A DNA stretch of 35,485 nt, taken from positions 1 to 35,485 of IMG/VR virus record IMGVR_UViG_3300043778_000099; one strand, given 5' to 3'. Position numbers and translations under genes: made by a program. The notes under the pieces were generated by a model, which saw only the letters and a list, made by a program, of their open reading frames with translations, was not told where the DNA came from and searched no databases. Positions 15,358 through 24,506 of this stretch are shown here, piece by piece (within the stretch, counting starts at the first letter, position 1; each line of letters begins with the position of its first letter). Origin of the DNA: a virus.

Positions 15358-16530
15358 TCAGGCGGCGACGCGCGAGGCGAAATCGGCGAGGTAGCGATCG
15401 GTGATGCGCTGGCGCAGCGTCAGGTTCTCGATCGGCGGCACCGGCGTGTAGTCGTAGTCGATCGCGAGCTTGCCGGCCTTCAGCGCTTCCGGCGTGTTGA
15501 CGCTCTCGTCGTACCAGGCCGAGCCGCCGATCAGGTAGCCGTTCGCGATCAGTTCGCGGAACTTCGCGTTGATGCTTTCGATGATGTCGCGCACGAGCGA
15601 CGGATGCATCGGCTTGTCGACGTAGGCCATGTGCGCCTCGGCCATCGTGTCGGCCAGCACCTGCGCGGTGCGCGTGTAGTTCTCGAAGGCGAACAGCGGA
15701 TCGTCGGAGCAGGTGCGCGAGCCCCAGAAGCGGAAGCCGTTCGCGCGGATCAGCGTCGTCACGTCGTGCTCGTTCAGGTAGCCCGCGTCGGTCGCCGGGT
15801 CCTGCAGATCCCAGAACACGTCGCGGCTCACGCCCGTCACGCCGTTGATGCCGACGTTCGACAGCGACTTGTGCCAGCCGGTGTCCTCGTCGATCTTCGC
15901 GCGCAGGCCGAGCGCGATCGCGGTCGCGTCGATGACCGTGCTGCTGTTGGTCGCGGTGTCCCAGCCGAGGAATTCCGGCCACACCACCATCAGCTCGCGC
16001 TGGCTGAACTGCTTGCGGTAGGCGGTGACGTCCTCCTTGGTCTTCGCGCCGGCGGCCGACACGTAGGCGAAGCCGCGCAGCTTTTGCGCGAGTTCGGCGA
16101 GCGCGGCCGCGACCGGCTGCGAATCGAGGCCCGGCGCGCCGAGGATGCGCGGCTTCACGCCAAGCTTCGCCTCGGCCGTCAGCAGCGCCTTGAGGCCCGT
16201 GTACTGGCCGTCCGGCGTGACCGTGCCGACCACGTTCGAGGTGGTTTCCTCCGGGGTCTTGCCTTGCGGCACGCGGACCACGATGCACAGCGGCTTGGCC
16301 TGCTTGCTGATCGCGTCGAGCGAGCGCGCCAGTGTGCCCTTCGTGCCGGCCTTGCCGATCGCCTGCAGCACGTTCGTCAGCAGCACCGGCGTGTTGAGCG
16401 GGAAGGCTTTTTCGTCGGCGTCCTCGGCCGTGAAGACGCCGCCGATCACGGCCGTCGAGACGGTGCGGATCGGACGGGTGCCGTCGTTGGCTTCGATGAC
16501 GCGGACGCCGTGGTGGTAATCCTGGGGCAT
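15358..16530 (-). CDS. FI: Tail sheath protein gpFI
   Basis: This 390-residue protein opens with MPQDYHHGVRVIEANDGTRP and TVSTAVIGGVFTAEDADE. It also shows LGVKPRILGAPGLDSQPV, FWGSRTCSDDPLFAFENYTR and SINAKFRELIANGYL, all typical of P2 sheath proteins. It forms the contractile outer sheath. Full length and intact, so a working contractile tail is plausible. It follows the set-1 tail-fibre assembly gene. Confidence 0.96.
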   Translation of the reverse strand: MPQDYHHGVRVIEANDGTRPIRTVSTAVIGGVFTAEDADEKAFPLNTPVLLTNVLQAIGKAGTKGTLARSLDAISKQAKPLCIVVRVPQGKTPEETTSNVVGTVTPDGQYTGLKALLTAEAKLGVKPRILGAPGLDSQPVAAALAELAQKLRGFAYVSAAGAKTKEDVTAYRKQFSQRELMVVWPEFLGWDTATNSSTVIDATAIALGLRAKIDEDTGWHKSLSNVGINGVTGVSRDVFWDLQDPATDAGYLNEHDVTTLIRANGFRFWGSRTCSDDPLFAFENYTRTAQVLADTMAEAHMAYVDKPMHPSLVRDIIESINAKFRELIANGYLIGGSAWYDESVNTPEALKAGKLAIDYDYTPVPPIENLTLRQRITDRYLADFASRVAA

Positions 16531-16583
16531 GTCGTTACTCCAAGGTGAGAAAATTCAGGAGCCCGAATCAGGGCGGTCTGGGG

Positions 16584-17396
16584 TTAAGCCGCGGGGGCGG
16601 CGGGTTGCGGATCCGTTCCGGCGGGCGCCGCGGGGGCGGCGTCGCGGGACGGGGCCGGGGAAGACGCCGCCGGATCCGGTGACGCGTTCTTCGGAGGCGC
16701 CGTGGGCCCGGCGGGCTGGGCCGGCGTCGCGGGCGTATCGTCCTTCGGCGGTGCGGCCGGGTCGGGCTGGGGCGCGGGATCCGGCTTCGGCTCGGGCGTC
16801 GGCGGGGTCGGCTTCGGCGGCGGCGGCACGTAGGGCGCCGGTTCGGCGGGCCAGGTCACGCCTTCCGGGAAGCCTTCCTTCTCGACCTCGCGCACCAGCG
16901 CCATCTGGTAGGTGGACCACGCCTTGAAGTAGTAGACGCCCTCGTCGTCGAGCAGGCCGGCGGCGAGCGCGTCGGCCTTGCCGGCGTTCTGCTTGCGCGC
17001 GCGCGTCATGCGCAGCTCGAACTCGGCCATCGCGGCATCGTGCTTTTCGCGGGCGATCTGCTCGGGCGCGACACTCCAGCCGCCGTCGTGCCAGCTGTAG
17101 CGCTCGCTCGGGCGCGGCTGATCGGTGAGACCCTGTTCGTCCGGCGTCTTGCCCGCGACCACCAGTTCGGTCGGCAGGCCGTCGCTCTGGCGATACAGCA
17201 TGCGGCCGCGATAGTCGGGCAGCAGCGACCAGGCGCCGTCGCGGTAGAACGGCCAGGTGAACGGGGTGCGCGCGGGCGGCGCGTCGGTCGTGCTGAAGGC
17301 GGGGATCAGCCAGCGCGTGTCGTTGCGCGGATCGATGTCGGGCTGGCTGCTGCTCAGGTACTGGCCGGTGAGCGAGTCGTAGTGATGAATCAGCAT
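16584..17396 (-). CDS. Tail-fibre assembly-type protein, set 1 (gpG position) with proline-rich tail
   Basis: This 270-residue protein begins MLIHHYDSLTGQYLSSSQ and has FYRDGAWSLLPDYRGRMLY and a helical segment about 115-180, resembling tail-fibre assembly chaperones of Burkholderia phages. It follows the fibre gene, the usual place for its chaperone. The last 85 residues or so (from about 185) are a Pro/Ala/Asp-rich low-complexity tail. That tail is not typical of these chaperones and may be disordered. The chaperone call rests on position and N-terminal resemblance. Confidence 0.65.
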   Translation of the reverse strand: MLIHHYDSLTGQYLSSSQPDIDPRNDTRWLIPAFSTTDAPPARTPFTWPFYRDGAWSLLPDYRGRMLYRQSDGLPTELVVAGKTPDEQGLTDQPRPSERYSWHDGGWSVAPEQIAREKHDAAMAEFELRMTRARKQNAGKADALAAGLLDDEGVYYFKAWSTYQMALVREVEKEGFPEGVTWPAEPAPYVPPPPKPTPPTPEPKPDPAPQPDPAAPPKDDTPATPAQPAGPTAPPKNASPDPAASSPAPSRDAAPAAPAGTDPQPAAPAA

Positions 17397-17414
17397 GGTG
17401 AACTCGTGGAATGG

Positions 17415-20400
17415 TTAGTAAGCGCGGATCATCGCGAGCATCGCGATGTTGCGCGGGCGCGCTTCTTTGCCGCCGTCCGCGTTGACCGTGATGCCGTGGC
17501 TGTGGCGACCGCCGCCGCCGATCCCGATGGCGTGGTTGTGGGCGCCGCCGACGTCGGTCCAGAACTCGTGGTTGTGATCGCCCGCGGGCGACGTGTAGGC
17601 CCATGGGTTGTCGTAGTCGATGCCGCCGTGGGAGCCCAGCTGGGACCACGCGGCGACGCCCCACGGGGCGACGTTGACTTCCGAATACGGCGCGATGTGC
17701 TGGTGGTTGCCGTTGGCGCCCGTTACGCCGTGGTGGTTGTGCACGCCCTGTCCGTCGGCCCAGGCGTTGTGCACGTGATCGTCCGCCGTGCTCGACGAGG
17801 CGCCGTGCGCGTGCCAGATGTTCTGTGAGTCCTGATAGGTGCCGATGCGCCGCTGCGCGTCGATGTCGTCGCGGCCGTCGGCCCAGCAGCGGATGAATTC
17901 GCCGCGCAGCTCGGGGATGCGGAACGTGGTGGAGCCGTTACCGTCGGAGAAGCAGCCCCAGTTGCCGTTGGCCCAGTCCTTTTCGGCGACGAGCGCGCCG
18001 CTGGCCTGTGCGTAGGCCCACAGCGCGGGATAGTCGGCGCGATTGAGCGGCGCGCCGTTCGCTTTGACGAAGCCCGCGCGCGCGTTGGTGCGCGGCTCGA
18101 ACACGATCTGGCCGATCGAGGCGGCGGCGATCTCCGACGACACCCACGCGGTGGTGGGCACCCGGTTCGACTTTTCGCCGGCGGGCGGGTGAAGGCTGAA
18201 CGCCGGCTGGTCGAAGTACGTGCCTTCCGGGGCGAAGTGAACGGTGCCGATGCCGTTGCAGGTCACGCCGAAGTGGCCGTCGGCCATGTGATACAGGCCG
18301 GTGTCGGGCGCGCCGTCGTTGATGAAGGTCAGCGACGGCGCGCTCGCGCTGCCTTCCGACAGGAAGATGCGCTTGCCGGGCGCGAAATTGAGGTCGCCGA
18401 GCATCTGGCCGCCGAGGTTGCGATCGAGCGGCGTGAGATTGCCCAGGTGCCAGACCAGCTGGCCGTCGACGCGCAGCGTGTGGTCGGTGGCGAAGTACTG
18501 GAGCGAGGCGCCTTTGTCCGGCCACCACCAGCCGAAGCTGTCCGCGTTGCCGTAGAGGTAGCCGGTGTTCGTGCCGAGGAAGATGTGACCTTCATTGTTG
18601 CCCCGGTTGACATGCAGATCGCTGCCGACGATGGCATTGCCGCCGATGTAGGTGTCGGCGCCATGGCTGGCGATCTTGACCGTGCCCGTGTCGAGCGACC
18701 ACGCGAAGGGCCGCAGGTCGTTGTAGCCCCCGAATGGATCGCCCTTGCTGGTGGACAGCAGGTAGACGTTCGAATCGTCGTTGCGCAGGAACGCGCCGTA
18801 GCTGGCGCCGGCGGCGCGGAACTGCCCGCCGTTGCCACGGTCGCTCCCGCGGCTGATCACGCCGTTCTTGACCTGCAGATCCTTTTCGATCGTGGTCGTG
18901 CCGTTGATGAAGGTCGGGGAGCCGTCGAAGGCGATCTTGACCGCGCCGTCTTCGAGCGACCACGAGAACGGCCGGTAGCCGTTGAAGGCGCCGTAGGGAT
19001 CGCCCTTGTTCGTGGACAGCAGATAGGCGTTGCTGTCGTCGATGCGCAGGAACGCACCGAAGTTGTTGCCGGCGGCGCGGAATTGACCCCCGTTGGCATG
19101 GTCGAGCCCCCGGCTGATCACGCCGTTGGCGAATGCGGCATTGCCGTTGACCTGCAGCAGGTTCTTGCCGTCGTCGTTCAGCGAGCCGATCAGCACGCGC
19201 CCGGCATTCGTGACCCGCATGCGCTCCGCGCCGGCCGTGATCAGCGAGGTCCAGCCCTTGCCGTTGCCGCCGAGGAAGGCCTGGCCATCGCCCGATGCGT
19301 AGTAGTACGCGGTGGCCTGGTCGCTGTTCACCACGGCCTTGGTCGTGCCGCGCCCCGCCTGCAGCGCACCCGAGGTGCCGATGTCGCCGGCCACCTGGAG
19401 CAGGTTCGCGCCGTCGTCGTTGACCGTGCCGAGCATCACGCGGCCGCCGTAGGGGGCGAGCGAGATCGGCTTCTTCACCGTGTTGTCCACGTTGAAGGCC
19501 TCGATGGTCAGGCCGTCGTAATTGTTCGTGTTGAACGCGGCGATCGCGTTGCCCGCCACGTTGATCACCCGCCGGAAACTTCCGCCGCCGTCGACCTGAA
19601 GCGCGCTGGCGTCGCCGTGGGGCAGCTTGCCGATCACCACGGTGCCCTGTCCGGTGAGACGCATCACGCGGCTTTGCTTGTTGTCGTGGTTGATGTCGTT
19701 CCCGGCGCTGTTGAGCCAGAAGTCGAGGTATTCGCGGCCCCAAAAGCCGTTGTCGAAGCCCGAGCGCACGGTGGCGACGAGGCGCGTCCCGGTGTCGGCC
19801 GTCCCGCCGCCGAACGTGCCGTAGAAGCGCAGGCGGCTTTCGCGTCCCAGCGCGCCCGACGGCGGGCGCAGGTGAAGGTGGGCGGTTTCCGGGCCCGCAT
19901 CGAAGTCGATCGCGACCGGCCCCACGAAGGTCGCGCCCGTCTTCGCCGCGTAGCGCGAGGCCGCCGTCTTCGGCGTCAGCGCGCGCGTCGCGTCCTGGCC
20001 CGCGTTGACCTCGTCCTGCGTGGCCAGCTCGATCACGCCCGTGATCTCGGTCGTCGCGGGCGGATTGACGAACGACGCGTCGCCGATCGTGATCGCGCCC
20101 GCGTCGATCGACACGAACTGGATGTCGGCCGACAGCAGCAGGTCCGCCGACGGCGACTTCTCCATGATCGGCGCGTCCTGGGAATAGACGGCGAACAGCA
20201 CGCCGTTCTCCAGGTACAACCCCATGCCGAACAGCACGTACTGGTCGGCGGTGGCGTCGTTGATGGTCAGGTGCAGCGTGTCCGGGCTGATGTTCCGGCC
20301 GCCGATCGTCCTGATGCGCTTCTTTTCCCCGGGCAGCGCCAGCAGGTCCTTCGACGGCGTGAACTTGACGGTGCTCAGCCCGATCTCGACGACCTGGTGC

Positions 20401-20474
20401 GCGGTGGTGCCGGTGTTGCCGCTCGCGACGAGCGCGGCGCGGCCGGCATCGGTGACGGTGAAGATTGCAGCCAT
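17415..20474 (-). CDS. H: Tail fibre protein, set 1 (gpH position)
   Basis: This 1019-residue fibre starts with a P2/pyocin-type baseplate-attachment domain (about 1-150: FTVTDAGRAALVASGNTG...). The shaft is long and repetitive; residues 452-518 and 539-605 are two close copies of one unit (VISRG...GGQFRAAG...LLST.KGDP). A tail-collar domain lies at about 784-865 (GFVKANGAPLNRADYPALWA). The tip is rich in HxH motifs (residues 888-993), as in fibres whose trimers bind metal. It decides which cell surface is recognised. It belongs to the set containing gpW, the more P2-like arrangement. Confidence 0.92.
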   Translation of the reverse strand: MAAIFTVTDAGRAALVASGNTGTTAHQVVEIGLSTVKFTPSKDLLALPGEKKRIRTIGGRNISPDTLHLTINDATADQYVLFGMGLYLENGVLFAVYSQDAPIMEKSPSADLLLSADIQFVSIDAGAITIGDASFVNPPATTEITGVIELATQDEVNAGQDATRALTPKTAASRYAAKTGATFVGPVAIDFDAGPETAHLHLRPPSGALGRESRLRFYGTFGGGTADTGTRLVATVRSGFDNGFWGREYLDFWLNSAGNDINHDNKQSRVMRLTGQGTVVIGKLPHGDASALQVDGGGSFRRVINVAGNAIAAFNTNNYDGLTIEAFNVDNTVKKPISLAPYGGRVMLGTVNDDGANLLQVAGDIGTSGALQAGRGTTKAVVNSDQATAYYYASGDGQAFLGGNGKGWTSLITAGAERMRVTNAGRVLIGSLNDDGKNLLQVNGNAAFANGVISRGLDHANGGQFRAAGNNFGAFLRIDDSNAYLLSTNKGDPYGAFNGYRPFSWSLEDGAVKIAFDGSPTFINGTTTIEKDLQVKNGVISRGSDRGNGGQFRAAGASYGAFLRNDDSNVYLLSTSKGDPFGGYNDLRPFAWSLDTGTVKIASHGADTYIGGNAIVGSDLHVNRGNNEGHIFLGTNTGYLYGNADSFGWWWPDKGASLQYFATDHTLRVDGQLVWHLGNLTPLDRNLGGQMLGDLNFAPGKRIFLSEGSASAPSLTFINDGAPDTGLYHMADGHFGVTCNGIGTVHFAPEGTYFDQPAFSLHPPAGEKSNRVPTTAWVSSEIAAASIGQIVFEPRTNARAGFVKANGAPLNRADYPALWAYAQASGALVAEKDWANGNWGCFSDGNGSTTFRIPELRGEFIRCWADGRDDIDAQRRIGTYQDSQNIWHAHGASSSTADDHVHNAWADGQGVHNHHGVTGANGNHQHIAPYSEVNVAPWGVAAWSQLGSHGGIDYDNPWAYTSPAGDHNHEFWTDVGGAHNHAIGIGGGGRHSHGITVNADGGKEARPRNIAMLAMIRAY

Positions 20475-20477
20475 GTA

Positions 20478-21020
20478 TTAAGCCTCTGTCATGCGGATGC
20501 GGCGATAGGCGGCCATGCGTGCCACCGCGCCGAAACGTTGCGTGGTGTTGATCGCGAACCCCTGCGTGAACGAGTAGTGCGCGCGCACGGGCTTGGTCCG
20601 GTCGATTTCGGCCAGGATGTCGGCGACGTAGTCCGCGGTGGGCGGCTGACCGTCGCGGCTGCTGACGGTCATCACGATCGAGAACGTGCCGGGCTTGCCG
20701 GGCGGGTTGGTCTCGAACCATTCGCGCAGCACGATGTTGCCGCCGAAGGTCGCGACCACCTCGCGCACGGCCGCGGCCGTGCCGTTGCGGCGCGCGATCG
20801 GGATCGCGGCCTTCACGCGCGCGCGCTTGATCTGCTCGGGCCAGTAGTCTTTCCAGGCGTCGACGCCGAGCTGCCACGCGAGCCACGGCAGCAGCGCGGC
20901 CGGGATGCGGTCGGCGTTCATCAGGTCGCGGATCGGCGAGGGCAGGTCGCTGATCCGGCCGTTCACGGCCGCGATGCGCCGCTCGTGGCGCGATGCGTTC
21001 GGCGCGAGCAGGTCATCCAT
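20478..21020 (-). CDS. I: Baseplate/tail protein gpI, set 1
   Basis: This 180-residue protein has the gpI pattern: LLAPNASRHERRIAAVNGRI, ALLPWLAWQLGVDAWKDYWP and RRNGTAAAVREVVATFGG. gpI forms part of the baseplate wedge and joins fibres to it. It overlaps gpJ by eight bases and stops four bases before the fibre gene. A second, diverged gpI is at 24503-25069. Confidence 0.92.
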   Translation of the reverse strand: MDDLLAPNASRHERRIAAVNGRISDLPSPIRDLMNADRIPAALLPWLAWQLGVDAWKDYWPEQIKRARVKAAIPIARRNGTAAAVREVVATFGGNIVLREWFETNPPGKPGTFSIVMTVSSRDGQPPTADYVADILAEIDRTKPVRAHYSFTQGFAINTTQRFGAVARMAAYRRIRMTEA

Positions 21021-21921
21021 AGATGCCGCCGTGCCGGATCGCGGCGTCGACGCAGTACGCCGCCTGCGTCCGGTTGATCGCCACGTTCGCGGCCGGCTCG
21101 TCGAGCTGGACGCGCTCGACGCCTTCCACGTGCAGCGCGGCGTAGATGCCCGACAGCGTGATCTCGCGGCCGAGGCGATGGGCGTCGGAGACGTAGCGCG
21201 CGAGACGCGCGCGGGCCTCCGCGAGCACGACGCCGGAGTCCGGCCCCGGGAAGGTGTAGAGCGTCGCGCTGACCTTGTACGGCACGATCTGTGCGCTCTG
21301 CACGGTGACGCAGTCGGTCAGCGGCCGGACATTGTCGGCCTTCAGCGCGGCGGCGACCGCGTCGATCAGGCGCGCATCGGCCGTGCCGTCGCCGTCGCGC
21401 GACAGGATCGTGACGAGCACTTCGCACGGCGCGGGGCTCGTCGCCGAGGCGTCGAGCACGCGGCCGTCGGTGTTCAGCGCATGCGAGATGTACGCGCCTT
21501 CCGGGCCCGCGACCGAGTACCCCTGCGGCGCGAGCTGGGTGCGCTTGCGCAGGTCGACGTCGCTTTCCATCACGGCCGGGATGCCCTGTTCGGGAATCGC
21601 CGGCGACAGCACCAGGCGCTCGATGGCGAAGAAGGCCGCGAGCTGGTCGAGATCGCGGCCGGTCGCGTAGGCGAGCATCACCGCGCGCGCCGCGTCGTTG
21701 ATGCGCTGGCGCAGCACGATCTCGCGATACGCGCTTTCCTGGAGCAGTACCAGCATCGGTTCGGATTCGAGCTCGAGCGTCGCGCGCACCTCGGCCTGCT
21801 GGCCCGCCGGATAGAGCGCGATCAGGCGCGCCTTGCGCGCCGCGAGCAGCGTGTCGTAGTCGAGCTGCTCGACCACGTCGGGGGCGGGCAGGCGGGACAG
21901 GTCGATCGGGGTCGCGCTCAT
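21013..21921 (-). CDS. J: Baseplate wedge protein gpJ, set 1
   Basis: This 302-residue gpJ family protein (IDLSRLPAPDVVEQLDYDTL, ESAYREIVLRQRINDAARAVMLAYATG, LAPQGYSVAGPEGAYISHAL, EVLVTILSRDGDG) forms the baseplate wedge with gpW and gpI. It overlaps gpW by four bases (ATGA), the normal P2 W-J junction. It matches the set-2 copy at roughly half of its positions, so the two are old relatives and not a recent duplication. Confidence 0.93.
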   Translation of the reverse strand: MSATPIDLSRLPAPDVVEQLDYDTLLAARKARLIALYPAGQQAEVRATLELESEPMLVLLQESAYREIVLRQRINDAARAVMLAYATGRDLDQLAAFFAIERLVLSPAIPEQGIPAVMESDVDLRKRTQLAPQGYSVAGPEGAYISHALNTDGRVLDASATSPAPCEVLVTILSRDGDGTADARLIDAVAAALKADNVRPLTDCVTVQSAQIVPYKVSATLYTFPGPDSGVVLAEARARLARYVSDAHRLGREITLSGIYAALHVEGVERVQLDEPAANVAINRTQAAYCVDAAIRHGGIYG

Positions 21922-22280
21922 ACGGTGGGTCTCGCATCGAGTTGCACGCGCGTCGAGACCGGTTCGCCGGTCTCGGTTGTCACGCCTTCGATCTCCAGCG
22001 TCTGCGCGCCGGCGACCAGTTCGTCCGTCGACGCGTCGAGCTGCACGCGCGTGAGTTTCAGGCGCGGTTCCCAGCGCATCAGCGCAGCGGCGACCGCGGC
22101 GTACAGGCGCACGCGGGCCGCGCCGTTGTTGGGCGCGTCGATGAGATCGGGCAGCTCGGAGCCGAAATCGCGGCGCGCGATGCGCGTGCCGAGCGGCGTG
22201 GTCAGGATCTTGCCGATCGACTGGTAGAGATGGGGCAGGCCGCTCAACGCGCGTCCCGTGGTGGCGTTGAGGCCTTTCAT
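21918..22280 (-). CDS. W: Baseplate protein gpW (gp25-like)
   Basis: This 120-residue protein carries the GPW/gp25 signature: SIGKILTTPLGTRIARRDFGSELPDLID. It is a lysozyme-like-fold wedge protein that starts sheath assembly. It is the only copy in the window. In P2 it follows V directly; here four genes of a second J-I-H-G set separate it from V. Its start overlaps the stop of a 26-codon mini-ORF (22277-22357) that may be the vestige of an earlier V gene. Confidence 0.92.
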   Translation of the reverse strand: MKGLNATTGRALSGLPHLYQSIGKILTTPLGTRIARRDFGSELPDLIDAPNNGAARVRLYAAVAAALMRWEPRLKLTRVQLDASTDELVAGAQTLEIEGVTTETGEPVSTRVQLDARPTV

Positions 22281-22357
22281 CGGCGGGCCTCCACGTCGGC
22301 GCGGCGAGCCGGGCTCGGGGCGGGGGCGATCGAAGGCGAAGCGAGGCGTGCGTTCAT
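22277..22357 (-). pseudogene. 26-codon mini-ORF before W, possible remnant of a V gene start
   Basis: An ATG at 22357 opens a 26-codon frame (MNARLASPS...) that ends by ATGA overlap with gpW. Both its start and the roughly 70 bp upstream (22351-22420) resemble the start of gene V and its upstream spacer (26646-26717). Shared anchors are CGTTCATGC, GCGGCGC, GCGCACG, CGGCG and CCGGCGCG, in the same order. V also begins MN-x-R. The simplest reading is a scar left when a V-to-G block was placed upstream of W. High GC makes chance similarity possible. Confidence 0.45.
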
Positions 22358-22437
22358 GCTTCGATGGTGCCGGGCCGTCGCGGCGCGCGCACGCGACGGC
22401 GTGTGTGCCCGGCGCGAGTACAGCGCGCCGGCGGCGC

Positions 22438-22890
22438 TCAGTCGCGCGGCGCGAGGAACGCGGGCGGCGCCGGCAGATCGAGATCCGGCCAGCTCGGCTG
22501 GGCCGGCGCGTCGCGCAGCGCGGCGCGATACGCGAGCAGCACGGTGAATTGCTCGGCGCTCAGGGTCGTGCCGCGCGCGAGCAGCAGTTCGTCCTGGTGC
22601 CGGGCCACGACGCCGTCGGTGGTGCGCAGCGTCGCGTCGCGCGCACTGCGCAGGCGCCGCGCGCGCTGCTCGGCGCTGAGCGGGATCGAAGGCGGATCGA
22701 CCAGGGTCGGGGCGTGCGACGCGTCGAGCGCCATGCGCCGGCCGGCCGCCTGGCCCGCGAGCAGCATCGCGTAGTCGGTGTCGGAGAGCGCGATCGCGGC
22801 GACGTCCGCGGGCACCGGGCTGTCGACGTCGTCGTACAGGCCGGTGATGAAAAGCTGGGCGTCGTAGGACGCGAATTTCTGACCCATCAT
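22438..22890 (-). CDS. Tail-fibre assembly chaperone, set 2
   Basis: With the ATGA-overlap start at 22890 the protein has 150 residues. It opens MMGQKFASYDAQLFITGLYD and continues with DVAAIALSDTDYAMLLAGQAAG and a C-terminal helical segment containing SAEQFTVLLAYRAALRD. That matches small phage tail assembly chaperones encoded after fibre genes. It differs in sequence from the set-1 assembly protein, which fits each fibre having its own chaperone. GGGGA lies three bases before the ATG. Confidence 0.75.
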   Translation of the reverse strand: MMGQKFASYDAQLFITGLYDDVDSPVPADVAAIALSDTDYAMLLAGQAAGRRMALDASHAPTLVDPPSIPLSAEQRARRLRSARDATLRTTDGVVARHQDELLLARGTTLSAEQFTVLLAYRAALRDAPAQPSWPDLDLPAPPAFLAPRD

Positions 22891-24506
22891 TGTCCCCAGG
22901 CGAAGTAGAAGGCCCACATAGGCGTGTTGGCCAGGCGGCACGACAGGCCCATGGCGGCGGTCGTGCGCGACGGCAGCGCCAGGACCCAGGCGGTCTCCTG
23001 CATATAACCGCTCACATCGCCTGGCGTGGCTACGATTCCGAAGCAGGCATTCGGAAATGCGATCGGAAAATTGACCGGGATGACGTTCTCGCTGATGCCG
23101 TCGATCACGGTTCCCTGCGTCGAGCCGGAATAGAAGCCCATCTGCAGGATCAGGCCGCTCGGCAGCTTCTGGTAACTGCCGCCGGCGGTGAGACCCGCGC
23201 CGAATGCACCCGTGTAGCGCAGCTGGGCGGTGCCCTGGCTGACGAGCCAGGTATTGCGCCCCGTCGACACGAGCCGCGCGCTGTCGCCTGACGCGAGCAC
23301 CGGCGACAGCGCGGGCGCGCTGCCGATCACGTAGATCGTGTTGCCGCTCGCCGGCGCGAGCGTGACCGCGCCCGGCCCGCCGTTGACGAGATCGATCACG
23401 CTGCCGGGCGGGAGATCGGGCGTGTCGGCGGGCAGCGTGAGCGTGATCGCGCCCGCGGCGTTCGTCTGGATGAACTGGCCGACATGCTTGTCGGTCAGCG
23501 TCTGCGATGCGTTCAGCGACAGGTAGCCTGCGTGATTGCCCGCCGCGCGGCGCACGAATTCGGTGGTCGCGATGCGCGCGCCGCTATCCGTCAGGGGCGG
23601 CGTCGGCGCTTTTGGCGCTCCGGTCAGCGCGGGGGAATCGAGCGGCGCGACGGTGGCCCAGTCCGCTTCCTGCGAATACAGCGACGGCGCCGGGCCCTGC
23701 TCGATCTTGATCGCACGCACGGCGCAGCCGAATGCGGGCGCGAGCGGCCGCGCGTCGGCAGCCTTGATCGCGCGGACCTGCGTCGTGCCGGGCGGCGTGA
23801 CCCCGCTCGCGCTGCGGTACTGCCAGCCGTTCGCGCCCGCGTCGAGCAGGCACTGCGCGACGTCGCCGATCGGCTGGCCCGCTGCGTCGAGCGCCTGCAG
23901 CCGCACGCGCACCGTGCCGCGCGTCATGCCGTAGGCGTACAGCTCGGCGGACAGCGCGAGGTTCACGCCCGCGTTGCACGGCAGCGGCGCGCCGAGGTCC
24001 TGCAGCAGATCGCCGCCCGTGATCGGCGCGAGGTTCACGAACTGCGGGCCGTCGCCCCAGTTGCCCGACGCCGCAGGCAGGTTCGCGCTGCTCCAGGCCG
24101 CGTTGCCGAGTTCCCCCGAGCCGTTCGGCAGCAGGTTCGGCCGGTTCACGCCGTTGAGCTTGCCCTGCGCCTGCACGCCGGCTGCGAGCGCCGCCGCGAC
24201 GAAGCCGGTGTTCGCGGCCAGCGTCGACGCGTCGCCCCCGGGCGCGTCCGGCACGCGCACCGCGCCGCGGAAGGTCGGCGAATCGAGGTCGGCCTTGGTG
24301 GTCTGCAACGACTTCGATGCGTATTGCGGATGCGGGTCCGCGCTCGCGAAGTGCGCCTCCTGGGTGTCCTTCAGGTAGCGCGTGCGGTTCGCGAGCTGCC
24401 GGGCCTGCACGTTGTCGATGCCGTCCGGTCCGCCCTCGACGGGGTCGGACGTCTCCAGCTGATAGATGCCGGACTCCCACTTCCCGGTTTCGGTCAGGTT
24501 CGTCAT
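22887..24506 (-). CDS. Tail fibre protein, set 2
   Basis: The protein, from MTNLTETGKWESGIYQLETS, has 539 residues. N-terminal residues 1-60 (WESGIYQLE...DPVEGG.DG..N.QA.QLANRTRYL) are the attachment region found in many phage and pyocin fibres. The middle has beta-rich shaft and carbohydrate-binding-like segments. The C-terminal part (ETAWVLALPSRTTAAMGLSC...WAFYFAWGQ) resembles gp53-type receptor-binding tips. It is about half the length of the set-1 fibre and unlike it in the tip, so the two should recognise different receptors. Overlaps gpI2 by four bases. Confidence 0.88.
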   Translation of the reverse strand: MTNLTETGKWESGIYQLETSDPVEGGPDGIDNVQARQLANRTRYLKDTQEAHFASADPHPQYASKSLQTTKADLDSPTFRGAVRVPDAPGGDASTLAANTGFVAAALAAGVQAQGKLNGVNRPNLLPNGSGELGNAAWSSANLPAASGNWGDGPQFVNLAPITGGDLLQDLGAPLPCNAGVNLALSAELYAYGMTRGTVRVRLQALDAAGQPIGDVAQCLLDAGANGWQYRSASGVTPPGTTQVRAIKAADARPLAPAFGCAVRAIKIEQGPAPSLYSQEADWATVAPLDSPALTGAPKAPTPPLTDSGARIATTEFVRRAAGNHAGYLSLNASQTLTDKHVGQFIQTNAAGAITLTLPADTPDLPPGSVIDLVNGGPGAVTLAPASGNTIYVIGSAPALSPVLASGDSARLVSTGRNTWLVSQGTAQLRYTGAFGAGLTAGGSYQKLPSGLILQMGFYSGSTQGTVIDGISENVIPVNFPIAFPNACFGIVATPGDVSGYMQETAWVLALPSRTTAAMGLSCRLANTPMWAFYFAWGQ

